Below, in pieces: positions 25,231 through 36,219 of a DNA stretch of 64,000 bases. Below the pieces are notes generated by a model. It searched no databases, was not told the origin of the DNA, and saw only the letters and a program-made list of their open reading frames with translations. A program made the position numbers and the translations under genes. Origin of the DNA: Malachius bipustulatus (lineage: Eukaryota; Arthropoda; Insecta; Coleoptera; Melyridae); NCBI GenBank assembly GCA_910589415.1, contig OU342639.1, positions 19,104,268-19,168,267 on the forward strand. Direction: 5' to 3'. How positions within the stretch are numbered: position 1 is the stretch's first letter; each line of letters begins with the position of its first letter.

Positions 25231-26123
25231 TTAACACATTCCCTGCCAAGCTGAAATCATAAAAATGTTCCTATTACAGGCCATGACTGGCAGGTTATCA
25301 GTCTTGAAAAATCATTTTGAAATGTGTTTACTTTTTTGGAATCTGATTATAAAAATGCCTAGCGGACACCGGTGTCCTCTACGGCGCTCAGAAATATTTT
25401 ACGCCTTCAGGAATCGTTTACGCCACAGCGGACACAAAATATTTCTCTACCACGCCACAGCGGACGCACGCTTGTTCTGGCGGACACTGTATATTGTAAA
25501 GGATGTTATCAAAAGAAAATAAAAATGAAATAACTATAAAAACAAAGTCAAAAAAGTGACCGCACGTATTGCATGGATTGTCCAATGCAACCTAGATTTT
25601 GCATGGATTGTTTTAAATCTTACCACAAGATTGTGTAGGCTAACATAATGTATTAAGTTTGAATTAATTGATTATTTTATATTTTTTCTTATTGAATAAA
25701 GTTTTTTTTTCGTTGTCAATCATAATAATGCTATGGAAAAAGTACCTAAACTACCTATCTAAGGAACTATTCGAAAATTTGAATAAGTGGTGTAGGCAGT
25801 AAACTATATTATCATTATTACGTGTCCGCCACGGCGGGTAGATTCCAGTGTTAGTTATCACCTGCATGAGCTCAGCGCCAAAGCGGACATCTATAGCGGA
25901 CACACGTATAAAATCTAATGGGAGGGGGGAATTCAGAAACCATGGGTGGCGAGAGATGCGTCCATGCCACAGCGGACACATTCTCATTATACTTGTAATT
26001 TTAGCATTTGCTGTTATGTTGTAATATCAAAAAGCATCGGGCGGACACCGGTGTCCGCTCTGGCGTAGTACGGCCTTATAACAGCTCGGACACCGGTGTC
26101 CGCCATGGCAGCGAATGTGTTAA
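25231..26123. mobile_element. piggyBac-type MITE with TTAA target duplication
   Basis: TTAA lies at both edges (25231-25234 and 26120-26123). Inside it the left end reads CACATTCCCTGCCA and the inverted right end CACATTCGCTGCCATGG, which fits piggyBac-family termini (TTAA site, inverted ends with a TGCCA block). Palindromic GCGGACACCGGTGTCC words occur at 25362-25378, 26041-26058 and 26087-26102, with half-sites AGCGGACAC scattered between. These may be transposase-binding or fold-back sites. There is no transposase, so the element is non-autonomous. Superfamily assignment is inferred from termini only. Confidence 0.68.
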
Positions 26124-27500
26124 AAGAATTATATACCTATTTGAGGGAAGACAGGAATATCTGACACCAAACAACATATGGTTTGCTGTTACTTCGCGCG
26201 ACAAACATTATGACAAACATAAGCAATGAAAGAAACTGGATGGAGAGAATATATGTATAGGCGTGGAAACTGTATACAAATTAACCCTTACCCTTCTATT
26301 ATATAAGTTATACATATACATATAATAGTTACAATCTAAATCGTTGCGATTAAATAGAGGCAAACTGGGCGAAATGTCTATAATAGTTTCTATTCTTTAA
26401 AATGTCATTGTTGGGCTTAATACGAAGCTCCGTCCCTTTGGGTATTTATGCATATAAGTACCCTGTCATGCAGTTGGCTGGATGTTTCAACTAATATAAT
26501 CGACATGTTATATACATCTCCAATCTCTTATAGAGAACTTTAAGAAGTTCTAAATTTTATTTACACATTCAACATAATCCACTTTCTTTGGTAACGCTGT
26601 TAAGTTTACCATATTCTTATAGTCAATAAGTAAATAAATAAATAGGTAAAAATTTAGCAATATGACAGCGATTTGTCAGCAATCAAGTATAGGTAGGTAC
26701 TTGAGTAGGTACTTAAGTTATAGGAGAATTCCTTTATATTACTTTTGCACAGATTGTTCCAATAACTTGACAAAAAAAGAATAATTATTTTTTATGAGGC
26801 TTTATTTTGCAGGGTGAGTCATTAAGAATGATTACCGGGCATAGGTATATATCTCAGAAACTAAGCGTCGCGTATACGCAGCCTCAGGCAAAACAAATTT
26901 TTCAAGAAAAGTGGCCCTAAAAATTGTTGTCAAAGTTTTTGAGCTTCTAAAATCAACCGTATAGAACCAAATAAAAAATTTGAATTTTCTCATCATTTTT
27001 CAAAATTAGGTTTCAAAATAACTTAAATTTTTTATCTTGCAGCATTTTAATAACTCCCATGAATAAATTGCGCGTGCATGGAGGGACGTCAAAAATTTGT
27101 TACAATTCAAAATGTTGATTGTTCTGGTTAACCTCGACGGAATTTAACAAGATTAGTCTCATAACATTAATTTTTAATGTTAATGTTAATTTTCATTTAA
27201 CGTTAATGTTAATTAAATTAAATGTATAGGTAGGTACCTATAGGTACCTACTTAAGTCTTTAAAATTAAAAAAAATAGTTTTGACCTTATATTTGCCTTC
27301 AAAAAGTAATTAGGTAGGTACCTAACTTAATAAGTTAGGTGCGTAGATATAAATTATAGAAATACTTAAGACATTTTCAAGACAAGATCTAATTTAATTA
27401 CGAAATAAGATAAGTATTGAATTGTGTAAAAGGATGTTGTTATTCATCAGTAGTAAATAAGTTAATTTCATCCGACAGGCAGCAATTAAGAAAGTTAACG
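26124..27500. other. Intergenic sequence upstream of the Fox gene
   Basis: AT-rich. A lone GCAGGGTGAGTCATTAAGAA terminus near 26811 suggests a half MITE. 27176-27260 is dense in self-complementary words (TTAACGTTAA, AGGTAGGTACCTATAGGTAC). No gene seen. Confidence 0.4.
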
Positions 27501-27529
27501 GTTGTCATATTAAATAAAAGGACTTTCCG

Positions 27530-28335
27530 ACTCAGCGTTGAACGTCAAGCCGGCGGGAATGTAAATCGTAGCGATTTTGAATAAGTGTTGGCAAGGCAAA
27601 TAGGACGCAAAGTCCATGGAACGTCAGAGGGATAGAGATTTGAGATTTGGCAGCAGGACTGCGGCTCCGGGTCCTGTCCCCTTCTAACCGGAACAGGCGA
27701 CGAATGTTAAACGCCTTTAGAGGCAGGCATCGAGGCACGAGCACAGGACGAGGACGAGGACAGCGGACATGAATATAATATTCCGGTGCTGCCGATACAG
27801 AGCAGAGACCGGAGCCGAACCGGAGTCGAACCGGAGTCGAGCCACGAGCCACGACACCGCTCCTCTACAACATGGCGTGAGGCGGGCTTTCCGTTTTCAC
27901 CGGAAGGGCGCACGCGGTCGTGATTGGTCGAATCCTTACCCGCCCTTAGACTGTTGCCAAATATTGGTCGACAAATACTCACTGTTTGTTATATGTTTAG
28001 ATACCCAGATGTGCCCTTCTCCACTCTCAATCACAATCTACATCTACATCACAACCATAGTTTATACTTTCTGCTCAAACATTCACCATGATTAATAGTC
28101 TTTCAAAACGTCACCCGTAAACAGCACCGCACTGCTCGGGCCGTGATCTGTTATTTTTTCTGGACCCCTTTATTACTCGACCGTCATTCACGAACTGATA
28201 AAATATAATAACCATAGCCAGTTTGTGCATGATTTTTATAATAAGTAAATAAAGCATATACCAGCGGACCATCAATAATAATTAAGGATTTTAGTGCCGT
28301 GAATTAGACAACACGATAACCGCGGGACTACCTAA
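27530..28335 (+). promoter_or_regulatory. GC-richer 5' region of the FoxQ2 gene
   Basis: Base composition rises sharply here compared with the surrounding DNA. It includes GACGAGGACGAGGACAGCGG (about 27747) and three 11-base tandem units of the type AACCGGAGTCG (27807-27845). Open frames of 90-108 codons occur on both strands, as expected in GC-rich DNA, and look non-coding. I read it as promoter plus 5' untranslated sequence. The transcription start is not visible. Confidence 0.5.
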
Positions 28336-28359
28336 ATGTGTGCGAGACTTAACCATTAG
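28336..28359 (+). promoter_or_regulatory. Upstream ORF of seven codons
   Basis: ATG TGT GCG ... CAT TAG lies 49 bases before the proposed start of the Fox gene, in a different reading frame, and ends before it. If transcribed, it could dampen translation of the main ORF. Its functional meaning is inference. Confidence 0.4.
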
Positions 28360-28408
28360 TATTATTAACTTTGCCAACTCCGGCACAAGCTACAGTGAAG
28401 TGAAGTGC

Positions 28409-29377
28409 ATGTCATCATCACCGGGTATGTGCAGCAACGAGACTCCCAGCAAGCCCCAGCCTCGGCTACCTTTACCCTTCACCACCCTTGAACCAGTGTC
28501 TCCTGGAGGACCCGGTCGTGCCCTTCTACCACTCGACCAGTACCGTCTCCAACTCTACCAATACGCCGTCGCTGAGCGTCTTCGTTACCCTCTTCTTGGA
28601 CCATTCCCTACACCTTTAACTTGCTACCCGGCTCTGTTCCCACGCGCTCTGCAACCAGAAGAACCAAAACCTCAGCACAGCTACATCGGACTTATAGCCA
28701 TGGCGATCCTGAGCTCTCCAGAAGGTAAACTCGTCCTCTCCGACATCTATCAGCATATCCTGGATCATTACCCGTATTTCCGTACTAGAGGACCAGGATG
28801 GCGTAACTCGATCCGTCATAATCTCTCCCTCAACGACTGTTTTATTAAAGCGGGAAGAAGTGCGAACGGAAAGGGCCATTACTGGGCAATCCACCCGGCC
28901 AACGTAGAGGATTTCCGTAAAGGCGACTTCAGGCGTCGGAAGGCTCAGAGAAAGGTGAGACGACACATGGGGTTGGCTGTTGATGAAGACGGGGCTGATT
29001 CTCCATCACCTCCACCGTTATCAGTCTCGCCTCCAGCGGCTGCCGCTACAGCAGCCATGCTGCCCCCGGCCGGTCCGTCGGCAGGACTTTACCCGCCGCC
29101 GGGAAGAATCGCAGGACAATCCGGACCTAGGAAGAGGCAATTTGATGTCGCATCGCTTCTAGCACCCGATTCTGGTGGTGAAGGAGAAGATACGGCAGGG
29201 GAAGAAGATATAATCGATGTCGTCTCCGGAGGAGACCACCAAGACCCAGAGCAGACATCTTCTAAGTGGCCGGCGATGTTGCCTATCGTTAATTATTATC
29301 AAGCGCTGCTTCAGGCTAGGCCTCCTGCTGGACAGGATAGTTCTGGAGGTGCCCCATTGGACAGTAACGACTCCTAA
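28409..29377 (+). CDS. FoxQ2: Forkhead transcription factor, FoxQ2 type
   Basis: A 322-residue, single-exon transcription factor expected to bind DNA in the nucleus. The forkhead winged helix spans about residues 86-185: KPQHSYIGLIAMAIL, then LVLSDIYQHILDHYPYFR, the recognition helix GWRNSIRHNLSLNDCFIK and the wing GRSANGKGHYWAIHP, ending in a basic RRRKAQRKVRRH stretch. The HPANVEDFRKGDFRRRKAQRKV ending, split here as HPANVEDFRKGD plus FRRRKAQRKV, is typical of FoxQ2 (Drosophila fd102C). An N-terminal helix-like QYRLQLYQYAVAERLRY (44-60) and a C-terminal EH1-like FDVASLL (245-251, a Groucho-binding type) fit that family. The middle is Pro/Ala-rich and the end acidic. The start is the ATG at 28409; the frame is open further upstream but only through a GTG. 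FoxQ2 usually acts in anterior head patterning; that role is inferred by orthology. No intron is evident. Confidence 0.92.
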   Translation: MSSSPGMCSNETPSKPQPRLPLPFTTLEPVSPGGPGRALLPLDQYRLQLYQYAVAERLRYPLLGPFPTPLTCYPALFPRALQPEEPKPQHSYIGLIAMAILSSPEGKLVLSDIYQHILDHYPYFRTRGPGWRNSIRHNLSLNDCFIKAGRSANGKGHYWAIHPANVEDFRKGDFRRRKAQRKVRRHMGLAVDEDGADSPSPPPLSVSPPAAAATAAMLPPAGPSAGLYPPPGRIAGQSGPRKRQFDVASLLAPDSGGEGEDTAGEEDIIDVVSGGDHQDPEQTSSKWPAMLPIVNYYQALLQARPPAGQDSSGGAPLDSNDS

Positions 29378-29600
29378 AGTGTGAGGTTTATATATTATAA
29401 TATACACTTGATCGATTTAGATTGTTTATATACATATTACTTAATGGTGCAACTATCCTCCTTTAACCTCGTTTCGCAAAAGGTAATGTACCTAGGTATT
29501 AATATAAATAGTTAATTTTTGAGTTCTTATATATAGTTCCATATTTAATTTTGATGGTAACTATGTGAAAATAAATGTGGGCTTATACTTTATGATCATG
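29378..29600 (+). promoter_or_regulatory. FoxQ2 3' UTR and probable poly(A) signal
   Basis: AT-rich sequence after the TAA stop with a canonical AATAAA at 29570-29575, about 190 bases downstream, followed by a GT-rich stretch (TGTGGGCTTATAC). Further AT-rich hexamers follow, so the cleavage site is uncertain. Confidence 0.5.
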
Positions 29601-30072
29601 AATTTAGGTATCTGTATGTATATATAAAATATTATGTACCTAATTGTGTTTTTATTTGAAATAAGTAAGGTATAGGTATATCCACATTTATTGTTACATA
29701 TATTTGAATAGTTAAAGCTGTCCCTGTCCCATTTATTGTTTCTATATAACTGGAATTAAGCTGAGCTTATAAAATACTTATATATTATTTTTGGAGTACC
29801 TTAACTATATTAAATTATAAATTTATATTATATTTTGACGTCTACCTATCGAGAACGTCGAAATTCTCCGACGGATGCCTGTATTAGATAGGTATATAAG
29901 TAAAAGCTTATAGGCTGACGCTTATTACTTCTATAGGTACCTCCAATGCGTGAAATAAAATCAAAGAATTTCTTATTTTTATCCCTATAGGCATCCATAC
30001 CTACTTTTTTTATTTTAATATCATTGGTGAGCCTATATACCTTATTAAAATAGGTAGGTACCTATAGATACC
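29601..30072. other. Unassigned flank
   Basis: AT-rich with repeated TAGGTA/TACCTA words. No gene or terminus seen. Confidence 0.4.
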
Positions 30073-31037
30073 TATACAGGGTTATTCAGGTTTTATCTTG
30101 TTAACTCTATGGGAAACGAATAGAACTTTATGAACTACATTCGGGAAATGCTTCGTTAAGAAAATACAGGGTGTTAAAGTTTTAAGAAAAAATTCGTATT
30201 TTTGAATAAGTAGGTATATAAAAATGGGCTGATTGGAATAATTTGAAATTTTGAACAGTAGTTGTGCTAATTGAAATATTATTCTGCTAATTGGAATATA
30301 TAATTGAAGAATTATTCAATCCAGCGGCGGAGATCTGGGCTTGTTCTTAGCTTTTTTAATAAATGATTTGCACGTCACTGACCTAAATGCAAATTTGTTA
30401 TTTTTGGTTTTGGTAGATACCTTGTTTTGTTTAGAGGAGAAAAGTCATCTTACGTTTTTGTTGTAGGACGCACTGTTTTCAAGATATCCCACAATGTAGG
30501 CACTCATGCAAGCTTTTTGTGATGCGATAATACGGTTCAGTAACGATCACAAAAATGATTAATTTCTGGAAAAACTCAATAGCATTGATTTTTATGTTAT
30601 TTTATCTCGTACAGTATCTCGGAAACAGTGCTTCCTACGACAAAAACGGACGATACCTAACAAATTTGTACTAAAGTCAGTGGCATGCAAATTATTTATT
30701 AACAAAGGTAAGAACAAGCTCAGATCTCCGCCATTGGATTAAAGAATTTTTCATCGGAAGTATCAAATCATGTACTACTTCAATTATAGATACCTAATAG
30801 ATATAGCACAACTATACTGTTCAAAATTTCAAATTATTATTTTATGCAATCATGCAGCCAATTTTCATATAAGTATTTCACAAATACGATTTTTTTCTTA
30901 AAACTTTAACACCCTGTATTTTCTTAATGAAGCATTTCACGAATATAGTTCATAAAGCAAACTGATATTATTTTTCGATTCTAGATAATATATCGTTTAC
31001 TATAGAGTTAAAGATAAAACCTGAATCACCCTGTATA
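30073..31037. mobile_element. Palindromic MITE, GATTCAGGTTTTATC family, complete
   Basis: The left end TATACAGGGTTATTCAGG pairs with CCTGAATCACCCTGTATA at the right. The arms stay complementary for about 400 bp. About 85-95 bp in from each end is a second, inner terminus, AAATACAGGGTGTTAAAG against CTTTAACACCCTGTATTT, symmetric in both arms. Partial relatives are at 17231-17610, 45930-46540 and 53290-53448. Confidence 0.85.
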
Positions 31038-32636
31038 ATTATAATCTACCTTCTTTCTGCAAAGCTTGCTTATGTGGGTAGGTACAATAGCCAATCACCT
31101 TATATTTACCTATGAGTACCTATATAGGTATACAGAAGACATGAAAAGCAAATTTTAATTTTTTTACCTATACTTACTCATTTATTTATTGGATGCGTGA
31201 AACGCATCCAGTGAAATGACTATACATAATATAAGTATATAAGTAGGTATACCTATATTATTTGATGTAGGTAAATTGCTTTATTTTTCTATATATTTAT
31301 GTACATTACCTGCGTATATGCAGGACATCCGTTATACTCCGTTATATTATATTCGCAGGAAAATTTTATAAGAGGGAGCACCATCAATTTGCTTTTCCCT
31401 AAGAAAGAAGGTGTATATTAGGTATACTATAGGATGATGTATTCTCACCTATGATGTATTAATTGCCTATGATTGCATTAAGAAATAAGTAGTAAGGAAA
31501 ATTTTATATTTTGAAAAATAAATGGGAAATTTCTTAGGGACAGCCTGATGGGGTGCGTGTTCATATTTTTTTATGTTCTTATTATTAAATAAAATCAGTG
31601 ATATCACTAGAGACTTAACTGAAAGACTATACATATTCCATTTTTATTTATTATTTATACTTTATAATATTAAGTATAAGCCAGTCTATATAAAACGAAA
31701 TGTTCCAAAAAAGGATATATTTAAATGATATGTAAATAAAATATGTGTATATCAAAATGTAACTATCAGTGTAAATATATCAAATTATTGGCGCTTCCTA
31801 CAAAAGTTTTATTTATTCATTCAGAAACCGAGAATCCCTTTTTAAAATTTTTATTTTAGGAGTAAATTTTCTTCAGCTTTACAGGTTTTTAGGTGTAACG
31901 TATACCTATACATGCAGGGTTTTCTATATGACAAACTTTTATAGATGATAGGTCACTTGATATTAAACAAATTTTTTTTTAATAAACATTCGATTTCAAA
32001 TTTTGATTTTTCATTTTTTAAATTTTATTTTCATTTTGAGTGGGCATAATCTAATAAACGTGACATTAGGCAATAAGGTCATTAAACGTAGAAGTTTTTC
32101 TGTGTAATAATGTTCACGTTTTCTACGAGTTATTTTTTTTTATGGTCACAATAATTATCACGTGATTTTTTTTCAAATCATCGTGACATTCCTAAAGTCG
32201 AAAAAAGGGGCTCTAACTTTTATAATATGCAAAGAATAATTTTCAAATATAACCGTTATTCTGAAACATTTTATATATAGTAGTAATTTATTTACAAAAA
32301 ATAAGCTTTTTTTAAATTTCTTTCTTATCGAATGCTTTACAATTTGTTCAAAAATTATAAAATGGACAAGCAAAAATATTAATTAGGTATACCTAAGTAC
32401 CTATCTATAATAATTAATGAGATGTAACGAAAAAATTTTTATTTACCTAAAGAGGTTTTCTCGTCGAATTTACAAAATTTATATAATTTGGAGTCAGTTC
32501 TAAGCACTTTTGAATTTATTTCTAATACACATTTAGGTACATCATCAGTCAAATGGTAGCTTTCAGTCAAGCTATAAAAACCGTCGTGACATTGTATAAA
32601 TTTCACACAAGTATATTTAGTACCTATAAGTACATA
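31038..32636. other. Unassigned AT-rich sequence
   Basis: Contains a perfect 8-bp hairpin GGATGCGT-GAA-ACGCATCC at 31191-31209. No coding or repeat termini seen. Confidence 0.4.
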
Positions 32637-34679
32637 CAGTGTGACCCATTTGTTCTTGACTTGAATTTGTTCCTGTAGAATCTTAATTTATGGTGCGATT
32701 TATGGTCACACAACTATAATAAAAATTTTATTTTCAATATATTGGAAATATTTTGAATATATTGGAAAATAAATCCAATATATTGGAAATATTTTGAATA
32801 TATTGAAAAAAAAATCCAATATATTGGAAATATTTTGAATATATTGAAAAAAAAATCCAATATATTGGAAAAAATTCAATCTTTTGAAAAATAAAATTTC
32901 GAACTTCTAGATTTTCTATAATACTTGGTGCCCAAATGAAATAGGTCCAATGGAAGTAGGTGCTTTCAATTATGTTTCTGTTAAATGGCAGGGTAGTGAT
33001 TTTTTAGTTTCGAGTACATAACTTATTACGCACCTAATTCATATAGTTTAATAGTAGTGTGCTCACTGTGCTGTTTTATGCAAATATATCATAATAATTA
33101 CAAAGATACATGCCAGTAGCAACCGATTTATACAACCATCAGGAATACAAATCAAATTTTGCAAGACATGTCAAGCTGTAGTTTGAGTTTGGAAGATTTA
33201 ATAAAGTGCTATTTGCTATTTCCTCCATCAATTAATTCATCAAGAAAAAATTTTACTTATAATTTGGTAACATACAGTTACTATTTTGCAGTAAAAAATG
33301 TTAGGAATAGAGACTTGGTCAACAAAAAAACGCGTTTTCTTTTCAAAAATTACTTGAATAGATTGTTATATAAACACATGGATTGGATAAATAGAATAAA
33401 TGGCTTGTTTTTATGAACTCTCAGAAATCATCATTGTCTTGGGCTTACGGCTCAGTGCTAAGAAGCACTCTTCAAGTAATTTAACTCCTAATGAAGGTTT
33501 AATTATTTGTCGTAGAAAAAGTGTAGTATTCTACCTGCAATAAAGCAATTAATCAGCAATTACTCACTCGAATGATTTCAACAAAATTCACGTTGACGGT
33601 CGCAGGGCTAACTTCATTCTTGTTAGTAATTGTCTATATTGGTGGTATATATATGTACTTAGTAAAATTACATGAAATCAATTATCTTTTTATAAGCTTT
33701 ACCTATTCTATAACACAATAGAATTTTGTGATATTAACCAATACCCTTCAGTAACGTACGGCTGATATGCAGGTTTAATATTCCATTTATATTCATAAGA
33801 GAATTATTATTATCATGAAAAAAATATTATGTATGTACTGCTCCCAAAAGCATTGGAAAAAATCACTAATAATATCACAGTTTACAAAATTATTGGTTAC
33901 TGAATTAAATTTTTTAACCATTCATAAGTTGTTTGTCATCAATACAGTGAATGGGATGGCGATAATTATAATAATCCTTATCAGGGGTTAAATCCTCGAA
34001 TGAAAACTTTTAGTTTCACTTAGATGAAACCGAGGATGAAACAGAGAAACATGACAACAGAGGACACATTTCCATCATAAGCTTCCGCGGCTAGCTTGAG
34101 GATTAGTGATAATGTTAAACAAAACAAACACAAAATCACTAGTTTTTCAATATATTGGATTTTTTTTCAATATATTCAAAATATTTCCAATATATTGGAT
34201 TTTTTTTCCAATATATTCAAAATATTTCCAATATATTGAAAATAAAAATTTTATTATAATTTTGTGACCCCTAGACGCTTTCGTAATCACCAACTAGACG
34301 TACAATTATTATTTTGTCTCTTTTGACCTTTTCGAATAAATTAATGAAAATTCGGAGTTCTACTTATTATGAATTTCTAAAATAACTGCAAGATCCTTAT
34401 TACTCTGACATTTCCAATAAAATTTAGTACAGTACCGTTTTGAGGGCTGTTGAATCCAGTAGCGTGCACAGTTTTTTTCTAAAAAAATCACTAATATGAA
34501 ATTTTGAGATTTTACAAGTAAACACTGATCTAGTGTAGGCCTTGGATTTTGTAGGAATGAGACGCTTTTTGCTCCCAAAATATAGTTTATCAAGCTCTAT
34601 AATTTAAAAGAAATTTCTTTAAATTCGCACCATAAATTAAGATTCTACAGAGTGTTTCAAGAACAAATGGGTCACACTG
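32637..34679. mobile_element. Tc1-type long element with subterminal repeats
   Basis: TA dinucleotides flank inverted termini CAGTGTGACCCATTTGTTCT (left) and the matching AGAACAAATGGGTCACACTG-like right end, split here as AAGAACAAATGG and GTCACACTG. The termini continue with TAGAATCTTAATTTATGG on both sides. Inside, a second inverted pair starts GTCACACAACTATAAT on the left and ends ATTATAATTTTGTGAC on the right (about 32705-34268). It is followed inwards by arrays of the word CAATATATTGGA (about 32735-32880 and 34146-34235). No transposase motif is recognisable in the interior; an 85-codon frame at 33159-33416 has no known domain. It is either a non-autonomous element or one element nested in another. 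Confidence 0.68.
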
Positions 34680-35319
34680 TAAAATAGGAACTATAATTTC
34701 GAAAGTTTAGTTTCACACTTTTTATTTTTGTTGATCCATTTTTCATTTTTACCCTAACAAAAATATGAGAAAGATTTTCTAGAAGAAAATAAGGGAAAAT
34801 TTTTATTCGCTTGTTTGCAAAAAATAATGACTTCTTATTATTTTTTTATTTACTCGTGTGTAGTCAAACCCACAAGTAAAAAATCAAAACAAATGTTAAC
34901 TATTTCATAGAAAACAAGAAATGCTTGCTGTGTGATCAAACTAAATTGCAATCGTTTCACGAACATTTGAGGTTTTCTTTATACCTAGAGTCAAATTTAG
35001 ATATACATATACAAGTAGGTAAGGTTAATTTGTGTGATTGTGTGACTTCGAGTCATTTTTATGTCTTTGAATGATTTATCAATGCATTTGAAAGTTTGAC
35101 AGCCTGTTTACATTTTGCAACGACGGAAAACCGAGAAGGATTTTATTGGCTTGTCTGGAAAAGTTAATATGTATAAGTCTGTTCACTGTGAAAAAATAAG
35201 CACAAAAATGATTTTTTTAACTCAATAAAAATTTTTTAAAAAATTCTATTAAAAAAATCAACCAGTGCAGTTGTAAATTAGGTTCCTTATACGTAAATTA
35301 TTTCAAGTTATTTTTTTTC
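34680..35319. other. Unassigned AT-rich sequence
   Basis: No recognisable features. Confidence 0.4.
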
Positions 35320-36219
35320 TATACAGGTGTCCCAGCTTATTCGAAGCGGTTTCTGTAGGCCAAACGATGAATTTTTTCCAAAAAAATTTTGCAAATTCAA
35401 GTACAGGATCATAATGGCCATAATTTAAAATTATTTTGGAGTATACAGAGTGTCCCATATGACAGTGGCATATCAAAGTTATGTTTTTTTAAATGGAACG
35501 CTCCTATGTTATTGCATTTTTAGATTGTCTGAGAAGAGAAAATAAGATTGGCTTCTACAGTTGGTGTTTAAATTCAGAAGTTTTTGAGTTATAAACAACT
35601 GAAAATCGTCATTTTTCAAGTTCAAGGCCCTGTACAACGAAAACGGCTGAAGATAGAGAAAAACGGCTTACATATCCCTATTTTAACTTTTCATGTACTA
35701 TCCTATCATGTAGATGAAATGTTTATACAGGGGGATAAAAAATTTGAAAAATTCTGAGATTTCTCCACGCGTCGCCAAATAAAAAAATCAAAGAAAGTAC
35801 AAATGTTTCTATACCATAGGATAATACATAAAAAGTTAAAATAGGGACATGTAAGCCGTTTTTCTCTATCTTCAGCCGTTTTCGTTGTACAGGGCCTTGA
35901 ACTTGAAAAATGACTTGTTTATAAGTCACTTGTTTTCACTTGTTTATAACTCAAAAACTTCTGAATTTAAACACCAACTGTAAAAACCAATCTTATTTTC
36001 TTTTTTCAGGCAATCTAAAAATGCAATAACATCGGAGCATTCCATTTAAAAAAACATAACTTTGATATGCCACTGTCATATGGGACACTCTGTATACTCC
36101 AAAATAATTTTAAATTATGGCCATTGTGATTCTGTACTTGAATTTTCAAAAAGTTTTTTGAAAAACTCCATCGTTTGGCCTACAGAGACCGCTTCGAATA
36201 AGCTGGGACACCCTGTATA
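35320..36219. mobile_element. Palindromic MITE, GTCCCAGCTTATTCGAAGCG family, stacked termini
   Basis: The outer ends are TATACAGGTGTCCCAGC / GCTGGGACACCCTGTATA. An inner pair TATACAGAGTGTCCCATATG (35442) / CATATGGGACACTCTGTATA (36096) lies about 122 bp inside on both sides. Complementarity runs through both levels to the centre. It has no coding capacity; the frames in it are read-through. Confidence 0.82.

Noticed and set aside
27532..28095. Several 90-108 codon frames upstream of FoxQ2 on both strands
   Set aside because: GC-rich DNA has few stops; overlapping frames in both directions with no domain point to promoter/5' UTR.
28616..28966. 116-codon antisense frame inside the Fox gene
   Set aside because: Shadow of the forkhead coding strand; no independent motif.
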